Below are positions 1 through 7,361 of a DNA stretch of 34,560 nucleotides, in pieces. Numbering within the stretch: position 1 is the stretch's first letter; each line of letters starts with the position of its first letter. Under the pieces are notes generated by a model, which saw nothing but the letters and a program-made list of their open reading frames with translations, made no database searches and was not told the origin of the DNA. Origin of the DNA: Mesotoga sp. UBA6090 (lineage in GTDB: Bacteria; Thermotogota; Thermotogae; Petrotogales; Kosmotogaceae); assembly GCF_002435945.1 (NCBI RefSeq), contig NZ_DIXC01000085.1, positions 1 through 34,560 on the forward strand, written 5' to 3'. The position numbers were made by a program, and so were the translations under genes.

Positions 1-285
1 GTCTTTTTGACTCTCCTTTTTGTTTGAGAACCAGTTCCAAGTTGTAAGTTGCATGTTGCAAGAGTTGTATCCATTCTCAATTGGCAGTGCGTCGAGAGAA
101 ACGGAAGAACGATTCTTCGAGGTTACGCGTCCAGGTTTTTCGTTCTTCGTTTAGGACCACGAGATGAAGAGAGAGGGCGAGACTGACGAGATCTTATCGG
201 TGGACGGTGGACCCAAGACGGTTGACCTGAGAGGCTTCCTGCGAAGCAGCATCACTTCCTGCGAAGGCAGCCTTGCGTCCACTGA
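1..285. repeat. Degenerate repeat-rich non-coding stretch
   Basis: No convincing gene lies here. Positions 41-61 carry three near-identical heptamers (gttgtaa, gttgcat, gttgcaa) followed by a further related copy near 63-69. Positions 104-118 form an inverted repeat (GAAGAA, three bases, TTCTTC), with related ttcttcg words at 113-119 and near 141-147. Positions 235-250 and 255-271 are two near-copies of cttcctgcgaagcagc, the second with one extra base. This texture of short imperfect direct repeats differs from every other intergenic gap in the window, and it sits exactly where the following hydrolase loses its N-terminus. It may be a member of a dispersed intergenic repeat family (inference). 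Confidence 0.5.
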
Positions 286-1041
286 TGTTCCTCAAGTGAA
301 TTACATACCTCCCTGGCCGAGTGTCTGGCTAGCAGCGGATATCTTGTCGCAGGAATAGAGCACCCGGGCGCCAGTGCAGTGGTGACCTTTTCGGACAATA
401 GCGTCTATTATTTTTTGGGAAACGATCTTCTTGACGGATTGCCTTTAGACACTAGAGAGAATAAACTCAGGTTTCTGTCCGAGTATCTTTCTCGTGATAT
501 TGACTATGTAGTTGAGTTTCTACGAGATATGAACGAAGATCCTTATTCAGATTTCTATGAAAGGTTGAATATGGAGGTCATCGGTCTCTACGGCCATTCC
601 GGAGGTGGGTCCGTCGCCATACGGTATGCGCTCTCAAACAAAGAAGTTCCGATGGTCTTGGCCGATCCTACCCTTGAAGGTTTTACCATTCAGGAATTGG
701 TTTCAGCGCTTTCAAATCCAGTATTGTTGATGACTTCAAGTGAATGGGAATCCGGTGTCAATGGCGAGTTCCTTTCAATGATTCTGGAAGACTCTGTAAA
801 ATTGAACTACAACCTACGCATAAATGGCATGAGACATGTCGACTTCGCAATGGTCAGAAATCTCTCTCCATTAACCTACTTCTTCGGCGAGACAGGAAGG
901 TTCATGAACAAAAAAGATGCGATTAATTATCTGGACAGTGATGTGAAGTTCTTCTTTGATAGTATTTTTTTCGGTAGAAGCATTGAAGCACTTTTCAAGC
1001 TCTCGGATTCCGTGCCCGAATTCTCTTTAAGCAAGTATTAG
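286..1041 (+). pseudogene. 5'-truncated alpha/beta hydrolase, PAF-acetylhydrolase-like
   Basis: The reading frame is open from just after a TGA at 283-285 and gives recognisable alpha/beta-hydrolase sequence before any usable start: LAECLASSGYLVAGIEHPGA resembles the strand before the nucleophile elbow in PAF acetylhydrolase-type lipases. The first in-frame start codons are GTG at 379 and 382, too late for that conserved part. Downstream is the nucleophile motif GHSGGG at about 592-609, a possible acid in LADP, and a probable catalytic histidine in GMRHVDF, so the triad seems intact. The oxyanion-hole strand and the N-terminus are missing, and the upstream DNA is repeat-rich, so I read it as a remnant. 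A shortened expressed protein from 379 (220 residues) cannot be excluded. Its end overlaps the convergent ispD end by 3 bp. Confidence 0.6.
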
Positions 1042-1742
1042 TTTCTTCCAGTGAAGTCAGATTTTCTATTGATAATCAGTTCGGCCATCTTGAAGTCGAG
1101 AGGAGTAGTTATCTTTGGGTTAGGAACGATCGAGTCGACAGTAACCACACTGCCGCCAAACCCTATGAACAGTTGCGCATCATCAGTTGAGCTTTGAATT
1201 CCATCTGCGACTGCTCTTCTGTGTGCCTGAAGGATTCCATGAAACGTGAAGGTCTGTGGGGTCTCTGCCCGTCTGAGATTACTTCTATTCGGAACGTCGA
1301 CCACTACTCCATCTTGCACCAGATATACTGTATCTGTTGCTTTTTCAGTTACTACGACTCCCGTTCCAGGAGTGACAAGTCTAAGGATTTCCGGAATCTG
1401 CTTGTTCGAAAAGAAAGGTCTTGCTGCATCGTGTATCATCACTATCTCTGGTTTGATTGTATCGCAGAACAAAAGCCCGTTGTAAACAGACTCTTGCCTT
1501 GTCTCTCCTCCAGATACGACACTTACTGAGTCAATTCCTCTTTCCTCGAGAATCTTCCTCGCCTGGCCTAACCAGTCCTTCTGAATGACCAGTACAATGA
1601 AATCAACATAAGCAGATCCGTGAAATATTTCCACGGATCTCACAAATATCTCTTTTCCTGCAAGAGACATAAACTGTTTTGGAAGGGAGCAATGCATTCT
1701 CAGCCCCCAACCACCCGCCACTATGAGTGCCCCTGTTTTCAT
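1038..1742 (-). CDS. ispD: 2-C-methyl-D-erythritol 4-phosphate cytidylyltransferase
   Basis: Transfers CMP from CTP to methylerythritol phosphate, the third step of the non-mevalonate isoprenoid pathway, in the cytosol. At 234 residues the length is usual. The nucleotide-binding start reads VAGGWGLRM followed by LPKQF, which supplies the Arg and Lys that bind the CTP phosphates. GGETRQESVYNGL, IHDAARPFF, ETPQTF, TDDAQL and the terminal NPKITTPLDF follow in the order expected for IspD. The related ribitol-phosphate enzyme TarI is less likely because of the AARPF signature and the lack of teichoic-acid neighbours. It is the last gene of the minus-strand operon; its ATG overlaps the TGA of the DUF1015 gene (ATGA), which suggests translational coupling. 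No ispF is adjacent. Confidence 0.9.
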   Translation of the reverse strand: MKTGALIVAGGWGLRMHCSLPKQFMSLAGKEIFVRSVEIFHGSAYVDFIVLVIQKDWLGQARKILEERGIDSVSVVSGGETRQESVYNGLLFCDTIKPEIVMIHDAARPFFSNKQIPEILRLVTPGTGVVVTEKATDTVYLVQDGVVVDVPNRSNLRRAETPQTFTFHGILQAHRRAVADGIQSSTDDAQLFIGFGGSVVTVDSIVPNPKITTPLDFKMAELIINRKSDFTGRN

Positions 1743-2980
1743 CTGAGTAAATGAACCAGAAGTCCGCTGCGCAGTTTTGGCTCGAACCAGGTCGATTTTG
1801 GAGGCATTATCCTTCCCTGATCGGCGACAGCCAATAGTTCCTCCATCGAAGTGGGGAACATCGAAAACGCAACCGCCCAGCCGTTTGCAATTCTGTTTTC
1901 AAGAGCCTTCAGGCCCCTAATTCCGCCGACGAAATCGATCCTTGAATCCTTTCTAGGATTATCGATCCCAAGAAGAGGGCTCAGAAGGTTCTTCTGAAGT
2001 ATATCGACATCCAGGCTGGAGACGGGGTCCTTCGCGTCAAACGTGCCTTCTCTTGCGGTGAGTTTGTACCACTTTCCCAAAAGGCACATTCCGAAGTCGT
2101 GTCTCTTCAAAGGCCTGAAAGGACTCTCCGGAGCATCTTCAACTTCAAAGGCACGACTGACTCTCTCTAAGAATTCCGACTCGGACAGACCATTCAGATC
2201 CTGAACTACTCTGTTATAGTCCATTATCTTAAGATGAGAGTGGGGAAACGCTACTGCCATGAAGAAGTTGTACTCTTCATCTCCCGTATGCCCCGGGTTA
2301 GATTCCTTCAGAACCTCCCTCACTCTGGAAGAAGATGCTGCACGATGGTGACCATCGGCAATATACATGCACTCGACTTCTTCAAATGCACTCCTCAGCT
2401 CCGCCACCTTTTCCTTTTCCTTAACGGCATACAGTCTATGTTCAACATCGTTTTCATCTATGACTCGCATCGACAGAGGCAATTGCTTGCAGTACTCCTG
2501 CAAAAGAGTATCAAGCTTGTCATTTGCTCTAAATGTGAGGAAGACCATTCCCGTATTTACATTGACAGTTCTTATATGCTTTTCCCTGTCTTCTTCTTTA
2601 TCCTGTCTTGTGAGTTCATGCTTCTTAATTAGATCTTTCTGATACTCTTCCACACTAGCTCCACCGACTACTCCGATCTGAACATGATCTTTCATCTTCT
2701 GCCAGTAAACGTAATAAATCGGTTCCTCTTCCTGTACGAGGATTCCATCATGTAGCATTCTTTCGAAATTCTCTTTAGCCTTCATATATACCGACTCGGC
2801 ATAATGATTTGATTCCATGGGAAGATCAATCTCAGCTCTGATGACATGGACGAAACTCTCAGGGCTTCTCCCAATCTCTCTGGCTTCTTCAAATGATATG
2901 ACATCATAAGGCGGGCAGTTGACCTTTTGCTCCATTCCCTCAGCAGGTCTCACTGCTCTAAAAGGTCTGAAATCAGACAA
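1739..2980 (-). CDS. DUF1015 family protein
   Basis: A 413-residue cytosolic protein of the widespread DUF1015 (COG4198) family, whose role I cannot state. It begins FRPFRAVRP followed by CPPYDVISFEEA, typical of the family N-terminus, and has the signature YIADGHHRAA near residue 210, a His-His-Arg motif resembling a catalytic or ligand site. No membrane segment is seen. The start is TTG at 2978-2980, supported by a strong AGGAGGG ribosome site about eight bases upstream, which overlaps the end of ybeY. It lies between ybeY and ispD with a 3 bp gap and a 4 bp overlap, so it is surely co-transcribed with them. Family membership is firm; function is not. Confidence 0.85.
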   Translation of the reverse strand: MSDFRPFRAVRPAEGMEQKVNCPPYDVISFEEAREIGRSPESFVHVIRAEIDLPMESNHYAESVYMKAKENFERMLHDGILVQEEEPIYYVYWQKMKDHVQIGVVGGASVEEYQKDLIKKHELTRQDKEEDREKHIRTVNVNTGMVFLTFRANDKLDTLLQEYCKQLPLSMRVIDENDVEHRLYAVKEKEKVAELRSAFEEVECMYIADGHHRAASSSRVREVLKESNPGHTGDEEYNFFMAVAFPHSHLKIMDYNRVVQDLNGLSESEFLERVSRAFEVEDAPESPFRPLKRHDFGMCLLGKWYKLTAREGTFDAKDPVSSLDVDILQKNLLSPLLGIDNPRKDSRIDFVGGIRGLKALENRIANGWAVAFSMFPTSMEELLAVADQGRIMPPKSTWFEPKLRSGLLVHLLR

Positions 2981-2983
2981 GCT

Positions 2984-3412
2984 CTATCCCTCCTCAACAA
3001 ATCGTGTATAGTAATCTCTCTGGAGATCAAATATCTCTTCTCCTTCATCATCGTATCCATGGTGGGTATAACCTAGTACATGAAGCACACCGTGTATCAA
3101 GATATAGTAGAGTTCTTCTTCAAAGGAGTTCTCAAACTCGGCAGCCTGTTCGGAGATTCTGTCGAGCGAAATTACCATATCACCAATCGTCTCTTCTTCC
3201 AAACCATACTGAAAAGAAAGAACGTCTGTTGGTTCATCTTTGTGCCTAAATTCCTTGTTTATGCTTTCAATTTCGGAATCATCCGTAAGCAGAATGTTCA
3301 GTGTTCCAATATCTCTGTCTCCAAGTTCTGCCCTAATCACCTTATCTACAATACTAGCTAATTTGCTCTCTTCTATCTTCTTCCGTGTGTTGTTTTGAAT
3401 CAGAATCTCCAC
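2984..3412 (-). CDS. ybeY: Endoribonuclease YbeY
   Basis: A single-strand-specific metallo-endoribonuclease needed in many bacteria for 16S rRNA 3'-end maturation and ribosome quality control. At 142 residues it has the usual length. The zinc motif is complete: HGVLHVLGYTH puts the three histidines at residues 107, 111 and 117. The conserved NKEFRHKDEPTDVLSF precedes it at 52-67. The start is GTG at 3410-3412 with AAGGTGGTG upstream; the coding region overlaps the pgpH 3' end by 59 bp, which is long, but a later start would remove conserved N-terminal sequence. Position after phoH and a PgpH-type gene is a classic conserved arrangement and supports the assignment. Confidence 0.93.
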   Translation of the reverse strand: MEILIQNNTRKKIEESKLASIVDKVIRAELGDRDIGTLNILLTDDSEIESINKEFRHKDEPTDVLSFQYGLEEETIGDMVISLDRISEQAAEFENSFEEELYYILIHGVLHVLGYTHHGYDDEGEEIFDLQRDYYTRFVEEG

Positions 3413-4847
3413 TGATCGACACCACCTTTTCAGTAGTCTCTTTCGGATACTCGATTCTCTGTTGATTCATGCTCATCAGAACTCTGGTGAAGGCTTCAAT
3501 GATCTTCTCCAGATCATCCAGATCAAGACCACTCTGGTCAAGTTGTCTTTCATTGTAGATACCGTTGACAACCTCTTCGACCAGCTCCTGGGTTTTTGCG
3601 GGAGTAGGCTTCTTTATGCTCTTGAACGCCGCCTCTACCGAATCGGCCAGCATGATTATTCCAGACTCTTTAAACTGGGGCTTTGGACCAGGGTACCTGA
3701 AATCGTCGCTCCGCTCTTCCTGACCCAATGTCTTTGCCTTGTGAAAGAAGAATTTCTTGATTCTTGTCCCGTGATGTTCTTTGATAACGTCCTCCACAAG
3801 AAGCGGAAGCCTGTACCTTCTGGCCTGTTCGACACCCTGCTTTACGTGTTCATTTATCACAAGATTCGACATTGAAGGTGTAATATTATCGTGCGGATTT
3901 GTCCCTTCTTGCTGGTTCTCAGTGAAATATTGCGGCCGTTTCGATTTCCCTATGTCGTGAAAATACGAAGCAACTCTCGCAAGTATGGAATTCGCTCCGA
4001 TTTTCTCGGCAGCGGCTTCCGAAAGGTTGGCAAGTGATATGCTGTGATAATAGGTTCCAGGTGCGTATATCGATAAATTCTTCAGCAGTGGGTGAGAGAG
4101 ATTCCCCAACTCTATGAGGCCAGTGTTCGAATAGATTCTGCTTGCGTATTCCAGATAAGGAACTATTCCAATTACGATTACCGAAGAAAGAATCGGATTG
4201 GCAAAAGCAATCAGCAGATCCACCGCGTGTAAAGGCTCTCCCTGGAGTATTATTCTGATCGCGTTAATCGCCACGAATATCAAACTGACTTCAAATCCGG
4301 CTCTGGCAATTTCGATTCTTCTCTCTATTGCCCTTGTTGTAAGCGCTGTCGCCAGCACTACTACAGACAACAAGATAAAAGTCTCAAGTGAGTTATCGAG
4401 ATTGGCAGATGCAAGGAACGACATAAACAATCCGCTGCCTATTCCTTCCTGATAACCTATCAGTACAGTCACCATTGACACACTGAGAAAGATTGGAGTC
4501 ATCTCCGGCAATAAGGCCTCATCTGTAAGTGAGGGCACAAAGGAATTCACAAAAACCCCAAAAGCGACCACCGAAAAGAATGTTATCCTGTATGCCCTGT
4601 GAAGATTGAAGTACCTGTTGCTCCTTACGGACCTTTCAGCAAAAATATACCAGAGGATCGCCGAGCCCACAAAATATAGAAAGGGTTTTGAGGGAAGCGC
4701 AAGGAATGGCAACCTGTTCAGCAGGGCAAGAAATACGGGAAAGACAACAAAATTCGTGAGATCTTTGATATTCAGAAGTCTCTCAAGAGGGAACTGGACT
4801 TTAGGAATATCGCTATTCCTCGACCTTTTCTTCTCTTTCATACTCAT
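3354..4847 (-). CDS. pgpH: Short PgpH-type membrane HD phosphodiesterase (c-di-AMP)
   Basis: An inner-membrane protein of the 7TM-HD family; PgpH of Listeria hydrolyses cyclic di-AMP. After a basic N-terminus of about 28 residues come roughly seven hydrophobic segments up to about residue 235, then a cytosolic HD domain at about 245-450. Metal-binding residues are visible: YYHS at 267-270, FHDIGK at 296-301, NPHD at 317-320, EHHGT at 357-361 and a LADSVEA segment. The protein is 497 residues whereas PgpH proteins are usually about 700 because they carry a large extracellular N-terminal 7TMR-HDED domain; that domain is absent here. It overlaps phoH by 35 bp and ybeY by 59 bp, so expression is coupled. 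Substrate assignment is by family only. Confidence 0.85.
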   Translation of the reverse strand: MSMKEKKRSRNSDIPKVQFPLERLLNIKDLTNFVVFPVFLALLNRLPFLALPSKPFLYFVGSAILWYIFAERSVRSNRYFNLHRAYRITFFSVVAFGVFVNSFVPSLTDEALLPEMTPIFLSVSMVTVLIGYQEGIGSGLFMSFLASANLDNSLETFILLSVVVLATALTTRAIERRIEIARAGFEVSLIFVAINAIRIILQGEPLHAVDLLIAFANPILSSVIVIGIVPYLEYASRIYSNTGLIELGNLSHPLLKNLSIYAPGTYYHSISLANLSEAAAEKIGANSILARVASYFHDIGKSKRPQYFTENQQEGTNPHDNITPSMSNLVINEHVKQGVEQARRYRLPLLVEDVIKEHHGTRIKKFFFHKAKTLGQEERSDDFRYPGPKPQFKESGIIMLADSVEAAFKSIKKPTPAKTQELVEEVVNGIYNERQLDQSGLDLDDLEKIIEAFTRVLMSMNQQRIEYPKETTEKVVSISGDSDSKQHTEEDRREQIS

Positions 4848-5790
4848 CGTAAGCCTTTATAATGTCTTTCACAAGGGGATTTCTCACTACGTCCTGTTCT
4901 GTCAGGTAGGAAAACCCGACTGTAGAGATCGACCCCAATACCTTCTGCACAACAACTAGGCCCGACCCCGATTCCCTCGGAAGGTCAATCTGAGTTATGT
5001 CCCCCGTAACAACTACCCTTGATCCGAAGCCTATCCTGGTAAGAAACATCTTCATCTGCTGATAAGTGGTATTTTGAGCTTCGTCAAGAATTATGAAAGA
5101 GTTGTTCAGGGTCCTTCCTCTCATATATGCAAGAGGAACGACTTCGATTATCGAGCTCTCTCTGTAATAAGCGAGTTTCTCTGCAGGGATCATCTCCATA
5201 AGCGCGTCGTAGAGGGGCCTCAAATAAGGGTCAACTTTGTCGAGAAGAGTTCCAGGAAGATAACCCAGCTTCTCACCGGCCTCAACGGCGGGGCGAGTTA
5301 GAATTATCCGCTGTACCTTGCCTGATTTCAGGAAATCGACGGCCATTGCTACCGCCAAATAAGTCTTTCCAGTTCCGGCGGGACCGATAGAGAAGACGAG
5401 TTCCCTCTCCTTCATCATTTCCATGTAATTCTTCTGCCCGATCGTTTTGGGTCTTATTCTATTGGAAAGTAAAGTTGTCTCCTTTACTTCGTTGTAAACC
5501 CCCTTGAAACTTTCTCCATCTTCGTCGTGCTGCAGATGCTGATCAACAATATACTCAAACTCCCTCCACTCTACAAGATGGCCGTCTCTGCTCATTTGAA
5601 CGAGTTCATCCACAATCTTTCCAGCTATGTCAATTCCAGTACCGTCTTCGCCTTTTATCCAGATCTCATCACCAATAATAGAAATCCTTACATCAAGTTT
5701 TTTCTGAATAAACTTGGCTTTTCGATCGTACTCTCCGAAAAGCTCGGCGACTTCAACTCCCGTGGGAAGACTGAGCTTTCGTACCGCCAA
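4813..5790 (-). CDS. phoH: PhoH-like ATPase (PhoL/YbeZ)
   Basis: A cytosolic P-loop ATPase related to helicase superfamily 1, thought to work with YbeY in RNA or ribosome metabolism. It has 325 residues, the usual size. The Walker A motif GPAGTGKT is at 136-143, Walker B in FIILDEAQN at 232-240, and the sensor-like VVVTGDITQIDLP at 259-271. The first hundred residues match the PhoH-like N-terminal extension. The start is TTG at 5788-5790 with GGAGGT about six bases upstream. A TATAAT -10 element lies upstream at 5814-5819. It heads the minus-strand phoH-pgpH-ybeY-DUF1015-ispD operon. Confidence 0.92.
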   Translation of the reverse strand: MAVRKLSLPTGVEVAELFGEYDRKAKFIQKKLDVRISIIGDEIWIKGEDGTGIDIAGKIVDELVQMSRDGHLVEWREFEYIVDQHLQHDEDGESFKGVYNEVKETTLLSNRIRPKTIGQKNYMEMMKERELVFSIGPAGTGKTYLAVAMAVDFLKSGKVQRIILTRPAVEAGEKLGYLPGTLLDKVDPYLRPLYDALMEMIPAEKLAYYRESSIIEVVPLAYMRGRTLNNSFIILDEAQNTTYQQMKMFLTRIGFGSRVVVTGDITQIDLPRESGSGLVVVQKVLGSISTVGFSYLTEQDVVRNPLVKDIIKAYDEYEREEKVEE

Positions 5791-5813
5791 AAGAACACCT
5801 CCTACTCCAGAGA

Positions 5814-5819
5814 TTATAC
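5814..5819 (-). promoter_or_regulatory. -10 element for the phoH operon
   Basis: On the minus strand the hexamer reads TATAAT, 24 bases upstream of the phoH start codon. No good -35 hexamer is seen 17 bases further upstream (CTCCTT there), so this is a -10-only prediction. Confidence 0.45.
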
Positions 5820-5860
5820 ATTAATATTCAGAGATAAGGAGGAATTCATGGATCGGTAAT

Positions 5861-7177
5861 TCACTCATCATCGTCATCCAGAGCAAGTGTTCTTGCAGAG
5901 CTGTTTAGCTCTGCAAGCAGATCTCTTATCCTTCTTGTTGTGAGGCCAAATTCCCTGGCAATCTCATTTATGTCATTTCCCAGGACTTCCGAACGTTGCA
6001 ATAGAAGCTCTTGCGAAACGCTCTTGTAGACCTCCTGAAGAAAGTCTTTGTAACTTGTCCCATTTACCATTCTGGCGACTATTGCCTCCTCCGCTAGAAC
6101 CTTGACATTCTTCGACATGGAGGAACTGACGGAAGCTTGAACAACATCATTCACCGCCAGATACTCCTCAATCATGTTGATCAGTTCTCTCACATTTCCC
6201 GGATAGCTGTATGACAGGAATCTTTCCTTCAGGTCCTGCGGAATATTCTCAAACTTGACGAGGTATCCCTTTTTCTCAAGAATTTCGTCGAAGATTAGTG
6301 AGATATCGCTCTTCCTTTCTCTCAAAGGCGGGAGATCTATTTTCACAGCGGAAAGCCTGTATCGCAAATCATTCCTCATGGCCGAATCGTCATACCTGTT
6401 GGTTGCAGTTATAAACCGGACATCCACTTTTGTTGGTCTGGTTGCACCTACTTTGAAGAACTCCCGGTTTTCAGTTATTGCCAGTATCTTGGCCTGCAGA
6501 TTCAGCGGCATGTCTCCGATTTCGTCGAGAAAGAGAGTTCCGTTGTTTGCCTGTTCGATAAGACCGACTTTCTCAGAAGTTGCGCCGGTGAAGGCGCCCT
6601 TCTTGTATCCAAACAGCTCGCTTTCCAGTAAGTTTTCCGGTATCGCCGCGCAGTTTATCGAGTAGAAAGGCCTGGAACCTCTGGGAGAGAGCTTGGCTAT
6701 CACTTCTGCCAGGAGATTCTTACCAGATCCCGTCTCTCCAAGAATCATTATTGAGCCATCGTAAAACATCGAGAGAACCAGCATCTTCTTCATTTGAATG
6801 ACTCTGCTGCTATTTCCAATCATCTTATCTAGATTGTCATTGACATTCTTGATAATTTCCTGAACAATCTGCCTCGAACTCTTGTAACTGCTGACCACTC
6901 GGTAATAGCCTTTGAATTCCTGCAGCTCTTCAGAATAACCCCTTATTAGGAATGCCCGAATCGGGTTGTTGTTAATCAGAATGATGTTCGTAAATGCAAA
7001 GATCCAGTCGTTAAGAACATCTTTGCTGTATTTGCTCGCGTCTATGAAAAGAATAGTCGGCATATCCTTTCCCAGACCGACCAGATAATCGAAATCAACG
7101 TCAAAAAGACTCTCAAAATGCTTTTCACACTGCATTGATTCAAGGTTTTCGCCAACCATAATAGTTCTGTAAAGCAA
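5861..7177 (-). CDS. AAA+ sigma-54-type transcription activator with receiver-like N-domain
   Basis: An enhancer-binding-protein type regulator. With the TTG start at 7175-7177 the product is 438 residues. The first 110 residues alternate strands and helices like a receiver domain (VLLYRTI, TILFIDAS, NIILINN, AFLIRG) but are too divergent to name. The AAA+ core has Walker A GETGSGKN at 147-154, the sigma-54-contacting GAFTGA loop at 194-199, Walker B TLFLDEIGD at 214-222, and an arginine-finger region near LRYRLS. The C-terminus holds a helix-turn-helix (INEIAREFGLTTRRIRDLL) and ends in an acidic DDDDE tail. The open frame runs to 7321, but a minus-strand TATAAT at 7215-7220 lies inside that extension, so a start near 7177 (behind a GGGGGGG run) or ATG at 7157-7159 is preferred. 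Confidence 0.85.
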   Translation of the reverse strand: MLYRTIMVGENLESMQCEKHFESLFDVDFDYLVGLGKDMPTILFIDASKYSKDVLNDWIFAFTNIILINNNPIRAFLIRGYSEELQEFKGYYRVVSSYKSSRQIVQEIIKNVNDNLDKMIGNSSRVIQMKKMLVLSMFYDGSIMILGETGSGKNLLAEVIAKLSPRGSRPFYSINCAAIPENLLESELFGYKKGAFTGATSEKVGLIEQANNGTLFLDEIGDMPLNLQAKILAITENREFFKVGATRPTKVDVRFITATNRYDDSAMRNDLRYRLSAVKIDLPPLRERKSDISLIFDEILEKKGYLVKFENIPQDLKERFLSYSYPGNVRELINMIEEYLAVNDVVQASVSSSMSKNVKVLAEEAIVARMVNGTSYKDFLQEVYKSVSQELLLQRSEVLGNDINEIAREFGLTTRRIRDLLAELNSSARTLALDDDDE

Positions 7178-7214
7178 AACCACACCCCCCCGGGTTTTTC
7201 GTGCAGCCTCTGCG

Positions 7215-7220
7215 ATTATA
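7215..7220 (-). promoter_or_regulatory. -10 element for the AAA+ activator gene
   Basis: TATAAT on the minus strand, predicting a transcript start near 7208, about 30 bases upstream of the proposed TTG start. The -35 region is weak. It argues against the longest open frame, whose start lies upstream of the promoter. Confidence 0.5.
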
Positions 7221-7312
7221 CAATGCGCCGCTTTACTCAGGACTAACAAAAGACGGTGCTGGATCACCGCGCGGCGAAGATAGAGCGATGAGCTTTTCTC
7301 TTGAACGTATGC

Positions 7313-7357
7313 TTGATACAATACAGTCAGATATAATTATAAGAAAGTAAAGGAGGT
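7313..7357 (+). promoter_or_regulatory. Promoter and ribosome site for the phosphohexomutase gene
   Basis: A TATAAT lies at 7332-7337 and overlaps TTATAA at 7337-7342; TTGATA at 7313-7318 is 18 bases before the second hexamer and only 13 before the first. AGGAGGT at 7351-7357 is a strong Shine-Dalgarno site that fixes the ATG at 7362. The exact -10/-35 pairing is uncertain. Confidence 0.5.
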
Positions 7358-7361
7358 AGAA

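Noticed and set aside
1..285. CRISPR array
   Set aside because: The repeats are 6-16 bases, imperfect and irregularly spaced, and no cas genes are present.
164..358. 64-codon plus-strand open frame before the hydrolase
   Set aside because: It runs through repeat sequence and, in its last part, through a shifted frame of the hydrolase; no family resemblance and no ribosome site.
1038..1742. TarI (ribitol-phosphate cytidylyltransferase) instead of IspD
   Set aside because: The AARPF signature and the absence of teichoic-acid genes favour IspD.
5837..5859. AAGGAGG site with a tiny plus-strand ATG frame
   Set aside because: It encodes only three codons and lies in the phoH upstream region; a chance match.
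7178..7321. N-terminal extension of the AAA+ activator
   Set aside because: It contains the likely -10 element, is rich in Arg and Leu without domain character, and has no ribosome site.
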